Positions 1 through 9,307 are shown, numbered from the stretch's first letter. The stretch: 64,000 nt of DNA from Ruegeria_C sp041537925 (GCF_041537925.1 NZ_JBGOSH010000007.1:124001-188000), one strand, 5' to 3'. Numbers and translations are program-made. The notes: a model not told the origin generated them from the sequence alone.

Positions 1-627
1 TTTCAACAGCGTATCGCCCGCTCCTGTGCCTTCGAGCAATACACCGAAGATGATAAATATAAAGACGGTGCTGAGCACGATATTGGTGATAGAGCCGAAA
101 ACACCCTTGTTGGTGTTGTACCAGAGCGCTTCGGCGACTTCTTTCAGTGAGAAGCCGGAATGCGCCATAATGCCAGGCAGATCTTGCCCAAATAATAGAT
201 ACAGGACGCCAAAAGTGCCGACCGCAAAAAGGCCCCATCCCCACAGGCGACGACAGAGCTCGAGAAAGACAACCAAACCTGCGAGCGCAGGCAGCGCATC
301 CCTGGTAGTCACATCGTATAATGCCGTCTCCATTTCGGTCTGAACGAAGAGGAACGACCAGATCGACCAGAGCCCGGCGACGACCAAAGCAGCATCAATG
401 GCAAGATACAGCGGCGTCGATTTGCCCTGATCGGTCCGACGCTTCTGCGACACAGCCACGGCGATGATAAGCGCCAGGGCAAATCCGATGGCCCGGTGCA
501 GTTTCGGGTCAATCAACCCAACGCCCGAAGAATAAAGTGTAATGATTCCAAGTACGAAACTAGCAGCCACAGAAGCGACAGAGAACAGCCGCACCGCGAC
601 ACGAACGAGAGGGGTCGCATCAGACAT
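1..627 (-). CDS. TRAP transporter fused permease (4TM/12TM), partial
   Basis: The reading frame starts at an ATG at 627 and runs off the left edge of the window; 209 codons are visible without a stop. The visible part has several hydrophobic segments, starting with a membrane segment near residues 10-35, then a LHRAIGFAL stretch that resembles the N-terminus of TRAP fused DctQM permeases. Such proteins form the membrane part of secondary transporters driven by ion gradients, paired with a periplasmic TAXI receptor. The gene directly upstream in the same orientation encodes such a receptor, which supports the call. The C-terminal 12-TM part lies outside the window. Confidence 0.8.
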   Translation of the reverse strand, partial: MSDATPLVRVAVRLFSVASVAASFVLGIITLYSSGVGLIDPKLHRAIGFALALIIAVAVSQKRRTDQGKSTPLYLAIDAALVVAGLWSIWSFLFVQTEMETALYDVTTRDALPALAGLVVFLELCRRLWGWGLFAVGTFGVLYLLFGQDLPGIMAHSGFSLKEVAEALWYNTNKGVFGSITNIVLSTVFIFIIFGVLLEGTGAGDTLLK

Positions 628-687
628 CAGACTACCTTTCAATAAGGGCGTTTGTCGGCCGGGCTGAAAACCCGGCCCGGCGGCGCA

Positions 688-1701
688 TCAGGAATCTGGG
701 CGAAGCTCGTCGGGGACTGAGAACCCAGCTTCCTCGTAATAACGCAAAGCGCCTGGGTGTAGCGGAACATTGACCGAGGTAAAGGCGCTGTCTTTTGTCA
801 CGTCTTTCAGGAAGAACGCCGTCGCATGAACCTCATCAAGGTTCTCCCAAAATGCTTTGGTCGCATCGTACACGACGTCATCAGAAACACCGGCGTGGGT
901 GCCAACGAATTGTGTGAAGCCAAGTGCGGTGATCTCTCCATTAGTCAGTTGGCCTTTATAGACGTCACCATCAAACTGCATCATGCCGCGCCCGGGCCGA
1001 CCAAACAGCGCCATCATCTCTTCACTGTTAATTTTGTCTTCGGGGATGGAAAGAATGCGGAACTCACCTGACAGGCCAAACCGTTCGATGTTTGCCGAGC
1101 CGATTTCCGCCGGTCGCACCATCATGTCGATCTTGCCATCAGCGAGGGCTGCGTATCCTTCGCCCCAGCTCAGGCGAACCGCAGTATAGTCTTCACCCGG
1201 CACATACCCCGTGATGATCTTGATCAACGCTTCCGACGTAGCCGAAGCCGAACCGGCAGGCGGTCCAGTGAAGACCGTCTTACCCTTGATGTCGTCCCAT
1301 GTCTCGATGCCCGAGCCGGCAAGTGTGACAGGATGGTACGCCCCGGCCTTAAAGCCAAGAATGGCACGGATGTTACCGGCGAATTCCGGTGCACCGTCAA
1401 CCTTCTCGTACATCCTTTTTTGCCCCGCCATAAGATTGACTAGAGACGGAACGGTCGAGAAAAAGTCGATATCACCCTTGCCCCCTTTGAGCATCGACTT
1501 TGTAAGCGTTTGCCCTGCATTCACCTGAATCTCGACACCTGCTTTTCCGGCCTGGTTTGAAAAGGCGACAAACATAGTGTGCACCGGGTCGCCAACCCCA
1601 GCGGTCTCACCTTTGAAGATCTCTGACGAGGCCATTCCAGGCAGCGCCAATAAGACTGTGGCAACCAGAAAGGTCCGGCTAGCTAATTTGAAATGAAACA
1701 T
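688..1701 (-). CDS. TAXI family TRAP transporter solute-binding protein
   Basis: 337-residue periplasmic receptor of a TRAP transporter. The start at 1701 (MFHFKLASRTF) is chosen over an upstream in-frame ATG at 1743 because GGAGGA sits just before it and a signal peptide (positive start, hydrophobic core, cleavage near ASS) follows directly. Body features such as GDPVHTMFVAF and GKTVFTGPPAGSASA match the TAXI receptor family. The gene lies 60 bp upstream of the fused permease in the same direction, so the two form one transport unit. The ligand cannot be read from sequence; C4-dicarboxylates, amino acids and related acids are known for the family. Confidence 0.88.
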   Translation of the reverse strand: MFHFKLASRTFLVATVLLALPGMASSEIFKGETAGVGDPVHTMFVAFSNQAGKAGVEIQVNAGQTLTKSMLKGGKGDIDFFSTVPSLVNLMAGQKRMYEKVDGAPEFAGNIRAILGFKAGAYHPVTLAGSGIETWDDIKGKTVFTGPPAGSASATSEALIKIITGYVPGEDYTAVRLSWGEGYAALADGKIDMMVRPAEIGSANIERFGLSGEFRILSIPEDKINSEEMMALFGRPGRGMMQFDGDVYKGQLTNGEITALGFTQFVGTHAGVSDDVVYDATKAFWENLDEVHATAFFLKDVTKDSAFTSVNVPLHPGALRYYEEAGFSVPDELRPDS

Positions 1702-1775
1702 GGTGTCCTCCCATAGACTTTCCCTGAGACTACCTGTTTTCAATTATATGGAATAATCAAACATACAGTGCTATA

Positions 1776-1792
1776 CATACCAATTAGGTATG
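1776..1792. promoter_or_regulatory. 17-bp palindrome over a LysR start codon
   Basis: CATACC-AATTA-GGTATG is a perfect 6-5-6 palindrome in the intergenic region between the TAXI operon and the divergent LysR gene. It overlaps the LysR start codon. The position suits an autoregulatory binding site; this is inference. Confidence 0.4.
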
Positions 1793-2695
1793 AAAATAGA
1801 TCCCAAGCACCTAGCTCAGTTGTCCGTTATTGTCGAAGCTGGCTCTTTTCAGTCCGCTGCCAATCGGCTTGGTACGACGCAACCAGCGCTCAGCCGGAAC
1901 ATGAAAGCCCTGGAAGCCCGCCTGGGTACATCCCTGTTTCAAAGGGAGGGGCGCCGATCAATTCCTAACAATTTAGCCCTCCGGCTGGCTCGAAACGGGC
2001 TGGCGATCCGTTTGGCCGAAGAGCAGGCAGGCATCGTCGCGGATCAAGCTGCAAAAGGCTCCGTTGGCGAGTTGCGTATCGGCGCACCACCGATTGTGTC
2101 GGGAAGGTTTCTCAGTAGCGTTTTGACTAAGTTCATTCGAGCCAACCCTAATTGTAGCGTCGAGATACGTACCGGATTGGTCCATGAGCTTCGGACAATG
2201 TTGAAGCGCGGCCAGGTTGATCTCGTCTTCGGTCCAGAGAACCTGGCGGAGCCAGTCGACGGATTGGAATTTGAAAACCTGATAGACGACGGTGTCAGAG
2301 TGATGTGCCGGGCGGATCATCCCCTAACGTACCTCAAGCACATCATGTCATCGGATCTCGAAGCCCAGATTTGGCTAGCGCATTCCCGAGGTAGCCTGCT
2401 GAGGCAACAGACAGAAGCAGCTATGATCGCCTCTGGTGTTCGGTCCATGCAGATTGGCTGTGAAACTGATTCAATCCGCTCGGTGCTCGAGATTGTCGCC
2501 GAGACTGATTTGATCACCACGATGCCAATGGCGACGACGACACCTTATCTTGAAGATCGCCTGGTGTTTCTTCCCTTTGATCACCCTCAGTTTCATAGAC
2601 CTCTAGGGGCGATCCGAAGGACAAACTCTTCATCAAGTCGTTTGGAAACTCGTTTTCTCCAACTGCTGAGTCAGAGAGTTCATACCAAAGGCTAA
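1790..2695 (+). CDS. LysR family transcriptional regulator
   Basis: 301-residue protein with an N-terminal winged helix-turn-helix (residues about 5-64, with GSFQSAANRLGTTQPALSRNM typical of LysR recognition helices) and a C-terminal periplasmic-binding-like effector domain from about residue 90. It is transcribed divergently from the TAXI TRAP transporter with an 88-bp gap, the usual LysR arrangement, so that operon is its likely target. The effector is probably the transported solute. The downstream gap to 2895 holds a small inverted-repeat element. Confidence 0.9.
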   Translation: MKIDPKHLAQLSVIVEAGSFQSAANRLGTTQPALSRNMKALEARLGTSLFQREGRRSIPNNLALRLARNGLAIRLAEEQAGIVADQAAKGSVGELRIGAPPIVSGRFLSSVLTKFIRANPNCSVEIRTGLVHELRTMLKRGQVDLVFGPENLAEPVDGLEFENLIDDGVRVMCRADHPLTYLKHIMSSDLEAQIWLAHSRGSLLRQQTEAAMIASGVRSMQIGCETDSIRSVLEIVAETDLITTMPMATTTPYLEDRLVFLPFDHPQFHRPLGAIRRTNSSSSRLETRFLQLLSQRVHTKG

Positions 2696-2782
2696 GCATA
2701 ATCTTTGATAGGACCTTTTGAGACGTCTCTAAACTCGACCAAGCATCATGGCCAGTTTTCTGTTTCACATCGTATCGGCTTT

Positions 2783-2851
2783 GTTGCACAAATCGGGTGA
2801 GGGACGGACGTCCCCTTGGGGCAATCTCGCCTCACTTATGATCTGTGCAAC
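2783..2851. repeat. 69-bp inverted-repeat element (MITE-like)
   Basis: The ends GTTGCACAAATC and GATCTGTGCAAC are near-perfect inverted repeats, and inner arms GTGAGG / CCTCAC extend the pairing. The flank GGCTTTGTTGCACAAATC resembles terminal repeats of IS5-family elements. There is no room for a gene, so this is best read as a non-autonomous IS derivative. Confidence 0.5.
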
Positions 2852-2894
2852 ACGGTCCATCCCGAAGTCATAGCGGCTGTCTCCAAGCCTGTTT

Positions 2895-3806
2895 TCAAAA
2901 CACCGACCACCCGGTTGCTTGGCTCAGCAAGGCAGCGGCGCGCGTACCAGCTTTGGAGTTGCCATAGTCGTTCAAGCCCGGTGACCAAATTGCTATCGAA
3001 GCTACTTTGGGCGCTATGATCAGAATCCCGCCGCCGACTCCGCTTTTACCAGGTAGGCCGACCTGAAAGGCAAAGTCTCCTGACCCGTCGTAATGACCAC
3101 AAGTCATCATCAACGCATTTACGCGGCGCACGTTTAGTGTCGAAACCACACTGGGTGCCCCTTCAAACCCAGCAAGGCAGCGCCCAGCCCGAGCCAGTTG
3201 GCTTGTCGTCATTTCGATCGCGCACTGATGAAAATAGGTTCCGAGCGTCATTTCTGGTGGGTTAATCAGGTTGCCAAAGGAGGCCAAGTAGTGCGCCAAT
3301 GCCTTGTTTCTGGATCCAGTGCGCTCTTCCGATTTGGCGACTTTTGCGTTCATGTGAATGTCATCATCTTCGGCAGCCGCTCGAACAAGACTTAAAACTT
3401 CCGCCAAAGCGAGCTTTGGTTCTCGACCCGACAATAGTGCATCGGTCGTGACGAGGGCACCGGCATTCACAAACGGATTTCTCGGTCTGCCTCGCTCGCT
3501 TTCCAGCAAGACGACTGAGTCAAAAGACGTACCCGACGGTTCCCTACCAACGCGCGACCAAAGCTGGCCACCAATCCGACCCAGCGTCGCCATCAGAGCA
3601 AATACTTTCGAAACGCTTTGAATGGAAAAGCGCCTTTCTGCAAGACCCGCCGAAATCATTCTTCCGTCTTCGGTGCACACGCATATAGCGAACTGAGAAG
3701 GGTCTACTTCAGCCAGTTCTCGGATGTACTGAGCCGGCTGACCCCAATCGGCTTCTCGGTATATTCTGTCAGTGATGTCTTCCAACAGCGGGCGCAGATC
3801 AGACAT
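2895..3806 (-). CDS. glsA: Glutaminase A
   Basis: 303-residue serine-dependent glutaminase, hydrolysing L-glutamine to glutamate and ammonia in the cytoplasm. It carries the family's SxxK motif (S64-V-S-K67), the NPFVNAGA motif, and the glycine-rich GLPGKSGVGGGI segment near the C-terminus. Length matches the usual 300-310 residues. The ATG at 3806 is preferred over a TTG one codon upstream; AAAGGA lies about 9 bases before it. Its neighbour is a LysR gene in the same orientation, then a pyroglutamyl peptidase and peptide importer, so a role in using glutamine- or pyroglutamate-containing peptides is plausible but inferred. Confidence 0.92.
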   Translation of the reverse strand: MSDLRPLLEDITDRIYREADWGQPAQYIRELAEVDPSQFAICVCTEDGRMISAGLAERRFSIQSVSKVFALMATLGRIGGQLWSRVGREPSGTSFDSVVLLESERGRPRNPFVNAGALVTTDALLSGREPKLALAEVLSLVRAAAEDDDIHMNAKVAKSEERTGSRNKALAHYLASFGNLINPPEMTLGTYFHQCAIEMTTSQLARAGRCLAGFEGAPSVVSTLNVRRVNALMMTCGHYDGSGDFAFQVGLPGKSGVGGGILIIAPKVASIAIWSPGLNDYGNSKAGTRAAALLSQATGWSVF

Positions 3807-3913
3807 CAACCGGTAATCCTTTGGGCATTCATGAACTCACCTCAATTGAATTGACGACGATTTTTCTTAACCGGCCGACAAGCCTGGTTTCGTCGTCATT
3901 AGGGGCTTTGTTG

Positions 3914-4023
3914 GGCTTTGTTGATGGCATGGGTGTCCCCTTCCGACGGCATCGCAATGGGCCAACGTGACGGTTGTTGAAGGCATTACAGAAGGAGAGC
4001 GCATCCATGCCATCAACAAAGCC
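3914..4023. repeat. 110-bp unit bounded by perfect 19-bp inverted repeats
   Basis: GGCTTTGTTGATGGCATGG at 3914-3932 has an exact inverted copy at 4005-4023. The interior shows no gene. It lies between the 3' end of the LysR gene and the start of glutaminase. The length and perfect ends fit a MITE; a long stem-loop in the transcript is the other reading. Confidence 0.55.
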
Positions 4024-4053
4024 GCACGACGTCAAAAAACGTTTCCTTCGGTG

Positions 4054-4980
4054 CTAGCACTGCTCAAGGCTTCTTGTTCGGTCGGTGAAACGCGAAAATG
4101 TTTCCGCAGCGTCTTTTAGGATATCGATAAAAGCCTCAACCAGTTGTGAGGAAGGTAACCCCTCAGGCCGGGCGATCGTGTATGAGTACACAATACTGGG
4201 TTCGAAGCGTCGAGTGACTACGCCGTTTGCACGCCAGGGACCGGCGCCAAATGGTTCGATTATTCCGATTGCCAGGTTTTCCGAGATCATTGAATAGCCT
4301 GTATGAGAGCTCTGGATGCCGATATCGGAATTGTATTGAACCCCAGCATCGTCGAGCACGATGTGCGTATCGTCCCAATTGACCTGCTGTTCCGGCAAAA
4401 TCCGCAGTACGTTTTCGCCTTCCAAATCCTCGGGCCTGATCACCTCACGCGTCGCCAGTGGATTTGTTTCGTGCATCGCGCAGACGTGGGCGGCCTTGAT
4501 CAACGTCTCTTTTTGCATGCCCGGCAAGTCCGGGAAACCATGCGCAATCCCAAGAGTGGCCTGATGTGTTTGGAGCTTGAGTGCGATCTGCGTGAATGAC
4601 CCGGTCTCGATTTGGAAGGCCACAGAGGGGTGAGATTCGCGAAATTCTTTGACTGCCATGGGAATGACACTGGTTGATAAGGCGGGCGTTGCGCAAATTT
4701 TGAGGTCGCTCGGTCGCTCCTCTCGAATTCGCTTCGCCGCGCCATCGAGCTCTTCGATGCCAATGTAAAACCTTTCAACCCCATTGTAGAAACGCAGAGC
4801 TTCTGGCGTTGGATGCAAGCGCCCCTTGGTACGCTCGAACAATTTGAAATCTAGGTAAATTTCAAGATCGGCAATCAATCGGCTGACTGCCGGTTGGGTC
4901 ACAGACATCAAATTCGCAGCCTGGGCCGTGGTCCCTGATTGCATGACGCAGCGGAAGGCTTCGACTTGGCGGTGTTTCAC
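4054..4980 (-). CDS. LysR family transcriptional regulator
   Basis: 308 residues. The N-terminal HTH (residues about 2-60, including GTTAQAANLMSVTQPAVSRL) is followed by an effector-binding domain. It is divergent from the pyroglutamyl peptidase gene across an AT-rich 111-bp gap, so it probably controls the pcp/peptide-transporter operon. Its sequence resembles the LysR regulators of opine and amino-acid catabolism in rhizobia (NocR/OccR-like), but that is a general impression rather than an alignment. Glutaminase lies downstream in the same direction, separated by the 110-bp inverted-repeat unit. Confidence 0.9.
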   Translation of the reverse strand: MKHRQVEAFRCVMQSGTTAQAANLMSVTQPAVSRLIADLEIYLDFKLFERTKGRLHPTPEALRFYNGVERFYIGIEELDGAAKRIREERPSDLKICATPALSTSVIPMAVKEFRESHPSVAFQIETGSFTQIALKLQTHQATLGIAHGFPDLPGMQKETLIKAAHVCAMHETNPLATREVIRPEDLEGENVLRILPEQQVNWDDTHIVLDDAGVQYNSDIGIQSSHTGYSMISENLAIGIIEPFGAGPWRANGVVTRRFEPSIVYSYTIARPEGLPSSQLVEAFIDILKDAAETFSRFTDRTRSLEQC

Positions 4981-5091
4981 TGCAAAAATCCAAGATATAA
5001 TATTTACGTATAGACTAATGTATTAATATGACTTGAGATTATCAACCTCGTTCGTCCATGGTTTCTGAAATAGCAAACCAAGGGAATACGA

Positions 5092-5748
5092 ATGGCGCAT
5101 CAGCCGAAAATACTGGTCGCGGGATATGGTCCCTGGGCAAAGGCGGAAATCAACCCGGCGGCGCAGGCCGTGGAGGAACTGCACAAGCGCGATTGGCATG
5201 ACTGCGATCTGAGCCTGCATGTCATTCCTGTGTGCAGTACGCGCCTGGCGGACAATGTGAATGCGCTGCTCGATGAACACCGCCCGGACGCTTGGCTTGG
5301 GCTCGGTGTTTCGGACGCAGGGATCATCGAGGCTGAAATGGTAGGCATCAATTGGCGACACTTTTCTGTGCCGGATGTGGCGGGTGAAAGCTATGAAAGA
5401 ACCCCGATTTTGACCGCTGGACCTGACGCCTACAACGCGACGCTTCCCAACAAAGAGATGGTTGGTTCGATCAACAAAGCGGGCATCCCTGCCGCGCTGT
5501 CCTTTCACGCAGGCACCCACCTTTGCAATCAGATGCTCTACACCACCGCGCATTTGGTCCGCCAACGCGGCATGTCTACCTTGCACGGTTTCATTCATGT
5601 GCCCCAGACCCCCGCAAACATCGCCATGACAAAGCGCCCTGAGGCGAAAGTACCCTCCATGAGTTTGGCGATGATCACCGAGGCCATCGCGATCTGCATC
5701 GACACGCTCACCCATCAGCTCACAACCCAGCAAACGCTCTCAGCATAA
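5092..5748 (+). CDS. pcp: Pyrrolidone-carboxylate (pyroglutamyl) peptidase
   Basis: 218-residue cysteine peptidase of family C15 that removes N-terminal pyroglutamate from peptides. The catalytic triad is visible: E80 in GIIEAE, C145 in AGTHLCNQ and H169 in GFIHVP, at spacings matching known Pcp enzymes. The first strand FLVAGYGPW-like segment (ILVAGYGPW) replaces the usual GFxPF motif, and the protein is divergent from the classical Bacillus enzymes, so substrate range may differ. It is first in an apparent operon with a peptide ABC transporter 11 bp downstream, which supports a role in using imported pyroglutamyl peptides or similar lactams. Confidence 0.82.
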   Translation: MAHQPKILVAGYGPWAKAEINPAAQAVEELHKRDWHDCDLSLHVIPVCSTRLADNVNALLDEHRPDAWLGLGVSDAGIIEAEMVGINWRHFSVPDVAGESYERTPILTAGPDAYNATLPNKEMVGSINKAGIPAALSFHAGTHLCNQMLYTTAHLVRQRGMSTLHGFIHVPQTPANIAMTKRPEAKVPSMSLAMITEAIAICIDTLTHQLTTQQTLSA

Positions 5749-5759
5749 GGATCACCGCC

Positions 5760-7625
5760 ATGCCAGATAGCTTTACAAACGCTGCACCCCTGCTTTCCGT
5801 TCGCGAATTGACGGTCGAATTCGGTTATGGAGATTTTGCGGTTCGGGCTGTCGATGGCGTGTCCTTCGATCTTGAGCACAACAAGACCTTGGCCATCGTC
5901 GGTGAATCCGGTTCTGGCAAATCGATCTCTTCGCTCGCGATACTGGGATTGCTGCGCCATATTGGTGGCCGTGTTCCGAAAGGCAGTTTGTTTTTCGAAA
6001 GTAAGGTTCTGGGGCGGCGTGTGGACCTCGCCCAGCTCTCCGAGCGCGAGCTTCGCAAGATCCGCGGTAATGAAATCGCGATGATCTTCCAGGAACCGAT
6101 GACGTCATTGAACCCGGTGTTCACGATCGGGGGGCAGATGGGCGAGACGCTGGCATTCCACCAAGGTCTGGGCAAACGCGACGCTCGCGCCAAGGCACTG
6201 GAGTTTCTGGACCTTGTACGCCTGCCCAATGCCGCACGCTTGCTGGACAGCTACCCGCACCAATTGTCCGGCGGGATGCGCCAGCGCGTAATGATCGCCA
6301 TGGCATTGTGTTGTCAGCCAAAAATCCTGATTGCGGATGAGCCGACAACGGCACTCGATGTGACCATTCAGGCACAAATTCTGCATATCGTTCGTGAACT
6401 GCAGGCCGAGATGGGAACTTCCGTAATTTTCATCAGCCACGACATGGGGGTCGTCTCTGAGATGGCTGACAATGTTCTGGTGATGAAGGCCAGCAAGTTC
6501 GTCGAAACCGGACCGGTGGAAACCGTCTTGGGCACCCCCAAAGAAGCCTACACACAGGCGCTGTTGGCGGCAGTCCCGCGCATTGGCAGCATGACCGGCA
6601 CCACACAACCGAAACTCTTCGATATTCCCGGTCAGACACAGATCCACGACACGGCCCCGGCCAAGGCCATCGACCACAGACAGCCATTGCTTGAAATTGA
6701 AGACCTGACAACGCGCTATGACATCCGCGGCGGACTCCTGAACCGCGTGACGTACCGCGTGCACGCGGCGGAGAAAATTTCATTCAAAATTTATCCCGGA
6801 GAAACGCTTGCCCTAGTTGGTGAATCCGGCAGCGGCAAATCCACGGTCGGGAAAACCATTCAACAACTGGTGGAGCCTGTCTCAGGCGTGATGCGCTATC
6901 ACGGTCAGGACATCTTTACTCTGCCTGCGGAACAGCGAAAAACGTTCCGCAAGCAAAGCCAGTATGTCTTCCAGGACCCCTATGGCTCGCTGAACCCGCG
7001 CAAGACCGTAGGCGAAAGCCTGATTGAACCTGCAAAAGTCCACGGGTTGGTGTCTTCCAAAGAGGAAGCCGAGGCGAAAACTGCTGATCTGCTGACCAAG
7101 GTCGATCTGCCTGCAGCGCATGCCACCCGATACCCGCATCAGTTCTCGGGTGGTCAGCGACAGCGTCTCTGTATTGCCCGCGCTCTGGCCTGCGACCCGA
7201 GCCTGATCATCGCTGACGAGGCGGTCTCGGCGCTTGATGTATCCGTCCAAGCGCAGGTGGTGAATCTCTTGATGCAGCTTCAGGCTGAGCAAGGTTTATC
7301 CTACCTCTTCATCACCCATGACATGGCCGTGGTTGAGCGGATCAGCCACCGGGTGGCGGTGATGTATCTGGGTCAGATTGTAGAGATCGGCAGCCGTCAG
7401 CAGATCTTTGAAAACCCGCAGCATCCCTATACGAAAAGACTTTTGTCAGCTGTTCCGGTTCTAAATCCGGGCCACCGCCCCACCCGACCACCGTTGGAAG
7501 GGGAAATCCCAAGCGCAATGTGTCCCGTTGGAGAAGGACCAGCGCTTGTCGACCTTCAGCCCGTCGAAGACGGCCATTTCTATGCCGCACAGTCCGCCGA
7601 GGAAATGGGGGCATCGCTGCGCTAG
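5760..7625 (+). CDS. Dipeptide/oligopeptide ABC transporter, fused ATP-binding protein (DppD-DppF type)
   Basis: 621 residues containing two complete ABC ATPase modules. The first has Walker A GESGSGKS (residues 48-55), signature LSGGMRQR and Walker B ILIADEPTTALD; the second has GESGSGKST near residue 353, signature FSGGQRQRL and LIIADEAVSALD. Both carry the C-terminal oligopeptide-transporter extension (for example RLLSAVPVLNPGHR). Such fused proteins energise import of peptides, nickel or similar solutes. It follows pcp by 11 bp and precedes the binding protein and two permeases, so the operon holds a complete importer. The second Walker B has ADEA where ADEP is common; the catalytic acidic residue is retained. 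Confidence 0.95.
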   Translation: MPDSFTNAAPLLSVRELTVEFGYGDFAVRAVDGVSFDLEHNKTLAIVGESGSGKSISSLAILGLLRHIGGRVPKGSLFFESKVLGRRVDLAQLSERELRKIRGNEIAMIFQEPMTSLNPVFTIGGQMGETLAFHQGLGKRDARAKALEFLDLVRLPNAARLLDSYPHQLSGGMRQRVMIAMALCCQPKILIADEPTTALDVTIQAQILHIVRELQAEMGTSVIFISHDMGVVSEMADNVLVMKASKFVETGPVETVLGTPKEAYTQALLAAVPRIGSMTGTTQPKLFDIPGQTQIHDTAPAKAIDHRQPLLEIEDLTTRYDIRGGLLNRVTYRVHAAEKISFKIYPGETLALVGESGSGKSTVGKTIQQLVEPVSGVMRYHGQDIFTLPAEQRKTFRKQSQYVFQDPYGSLNPRKTVGESLIEPAKVHGLVSSKEEAEAKTADLLTKVDLPAAHATRYPHQFSGGQRQRLCIARALACDPSLIIADEAVSALDVSVQAQVVNLLMQLQAEQGLSYLFITHDMAVVERISHRVAVMYLGQIVEIGSRQQIFENPQHPYTKRLLSAVPVLNPGHRPTRPPLEGEIPSAMCPVGEGPALVDLQPVEDGHFYAAQSAEEMGASLR

Positions 7626-7692
7626 CCCGCCACCCAATCAGCGCTACAACGAGGGCGAATGCCCTTCTTACACACCACCGACAGGAGGACTT

Positions 7693-9234
7693 ATGCGAAT
7701 ATTATTTCGATATCTCACAGCCAAGAACGTGGTCCGCTCGACCCTTTTGGCGTCATGCCTCACTTTCGCAACGCCCATGATGGCGTTTGCCGAAACCACA
7801 CTAAATGTCGCGCAGGGGCGCGATCCACAAAACCTCGATCCAATCGATACTTTCCGCCTGGCCTGGGGCTCGATCGCCAGCAACGTCTTTGACGGTCTGG
7901 TCTTCCGCGGCGAAGACCTGCAGCTGAAACCCGGTCTCGCCACCAATTGGGAATTCCTCGATAACGAAACCCGTATTCGATTCACGCTGCGCGAAGGCGT
8001 CGAATTCCACAACGGTGAGCCTTTCAATGCAGAAGCAGTCAAATACACCTTTGACCGTTTGCTCGGCGAAGAAGGTGCAAAAGGCCCGCAGCGCGGCAAT
8101 TACACTTCGATCCGCGAAGTTGTGGTTGTCGATGAGCTCACCGTAGATTTCTTGATGGAACGCCCCGATCCAGTCCTGATCACCAAGCTGTCCGGCTATG
8201 GGGCGATGATTGTTCCGCCGAAGTACATCGAAGAAGTCGGGGAAGAAGCATTTGACATGAAACCGGTCGGCACCGGTCCGTTCAAGATCGTGGAATACAC
8301 TCCAACCGTTGGCGTGAAACTTGAGCGGTTCGACAACTATTGGAACGGTAACGCCAATGTCGACAACGTAAACATCCGATTCATTCCGGAAGACGCGACG
8401 CGCATGGCAGAGCTTCTGTCCGGCGGTATCGACATCTCGCTGAACATTCCGACGCCTTCGGTTGAAACCATCAAGCAAAGCGATGTCGTGGATCTTGTAG
8501 ACGTCGATGGTCCGTCCGTTGTCATCACGCGTTTCAATACGGAAAACGGTATCACCGTTGACCCGCGTGTGCGCAAAGCGATCTCAATGGCAGTTGATCG
8601 TGACACCATCATTGAGGCGCTGCTCGGCGGACTCGCAAGCCCGATTTCCAGTGCTCAGGGCGAGAGATCCTTTGGAAATGATACGTCACTGCAGCCCTAT
8701 CCTTACGACCCGGAAGGCGCAAAAACCCTTTTGCAAGAGGCAGGCGTTGCGCCGGGTTCCGAAATCGCGCTCGATATTCCAAGCAACAATGACACGTTCC
8801 GCGAAATCGCGCAGGTCATGGCAGCTTATCTTGACCAGGTTGGTCTGAAGTTAAAGGTTCGCACCCACGAGACCAGCGTCTTCTTCAACGAGATCGTGAC
8901 CAACGGTAAATCCGGCGAAATGTTCTACTTTGGCTGGGGTGGCTGGACCTTTGACTTCGATAACACGGCCTATCTTCTGTACCATACAGGTGAGCGCAAT
9001 AATCCCTACATCGATGATGCAAAGCTAAATGCGCTGCTCGAAGAAGAAAGGGCGACCTACAACACCCAAGTGCGCCGCGACGCGTTGCAGAAGGTGGCCG
9101 CTTATGCCCACGAGCACGCGCTCGATCTGCCACTCTACAACCTATCAACGCTTTATGGTGTGAACAAGCGAGTCGAAGGCTTTGTTCCGGCGCCAGATGA
9201 CCGCGTCCGCTACATGGACATCACCCTGAAATAA
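7693..9234 (+). CDS. Peptide ABC transporter substrate-binding protein (family 5)
   Basis: 513 residues. The start at 7693 (MRILFRYLTAK) is preferred over in-frame starts from 7528, since AGGAGG lies just upstream and a signal peptide ending near MAFAETT follows. The family signature is clear: ARGDPQNLDP-like start (QGRDPQNLDPID), WEFLDNETRIRFTLREGVEFHNGEPFNAEAV split over the first lobe, and the SMAVDRDTI segment. It binds peptides or related solutes in the periplasm for the permeases encoded downstream. A stable hairpin sits just after the stop codon, which often raises the level of binding-protein mRNA relative to permeases. Confidence 0.93.
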   Translation: MRILFRYLTAKNVVRSTLLASCLTFATPMMAFAETTLNVAQGRDPQNLDPIDTFRLAWGSIASNVFDGLVFRGEDLQLKPGLATNWEFLDNETRIRFTLREGVEFHNGEPFNAEAVKYTFDRLLGEEGAKGPQRGNYTSIREVVVVDELTVDFLMERPDPVLITKLSGYGAMIVPPKYIEEVGEEAFDMKPVGTGPFKIVEYTPTVGVKLERFDNYWNGNANVDNVNIRFIPEDATRMAELLSGGIDISLNIPTPSVETIKQSDVVDLVDVDGPSVVITRFNTENGITVDPRVRKAISMAVDRDTIIEALLGGLASPISSAQGERSFGNDTSLQPYPYDPEGAKTLLQEAGVAPGSEIALDIPSNNDTFREIAQVMAAYLDQVGLKLKVRTHETSVFFNEIVTNGKSGEMFYFGWGGWTFDFDNTAYLLYHTGERNNPYIDDAKLNALLEEERATYNTQVRRDALQKVAAYAHEHALDLPLYNLSTLYGVNKRVEGFVPAPDDRVRYMDITLK

Positions 9235-9244
9235 ACCTGTTCCG

Positions 9245-9270
9245 GCTCCCAATCCCGCGGGGTTGGGAGC
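9245..9270 (+). promoter_or_regulatory. Intercistronic hairpin after the binding-protein gene
   Basis: GCTCCCAATCCC at 9245-9256 pairs with GGGTTGGGAGC at 9260-9270 (11 pairs with one bulged T). There is no T-run, so an mRNA-stabilising or attenuating stem-loop is more likely than a terminator. Confidence 0.6.
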
Positions 9271-9307
9271 TGGTTGCCATCAGCATTGGCCGCTGGGAGG
9301 AGAACTC

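Noticed and set aside
5023..5733. 236-codon minus-strand frame
   Set aside because: Antisense shadow of the pyroglutamyl peptidase gene; the plus strand has the catalytic triad.
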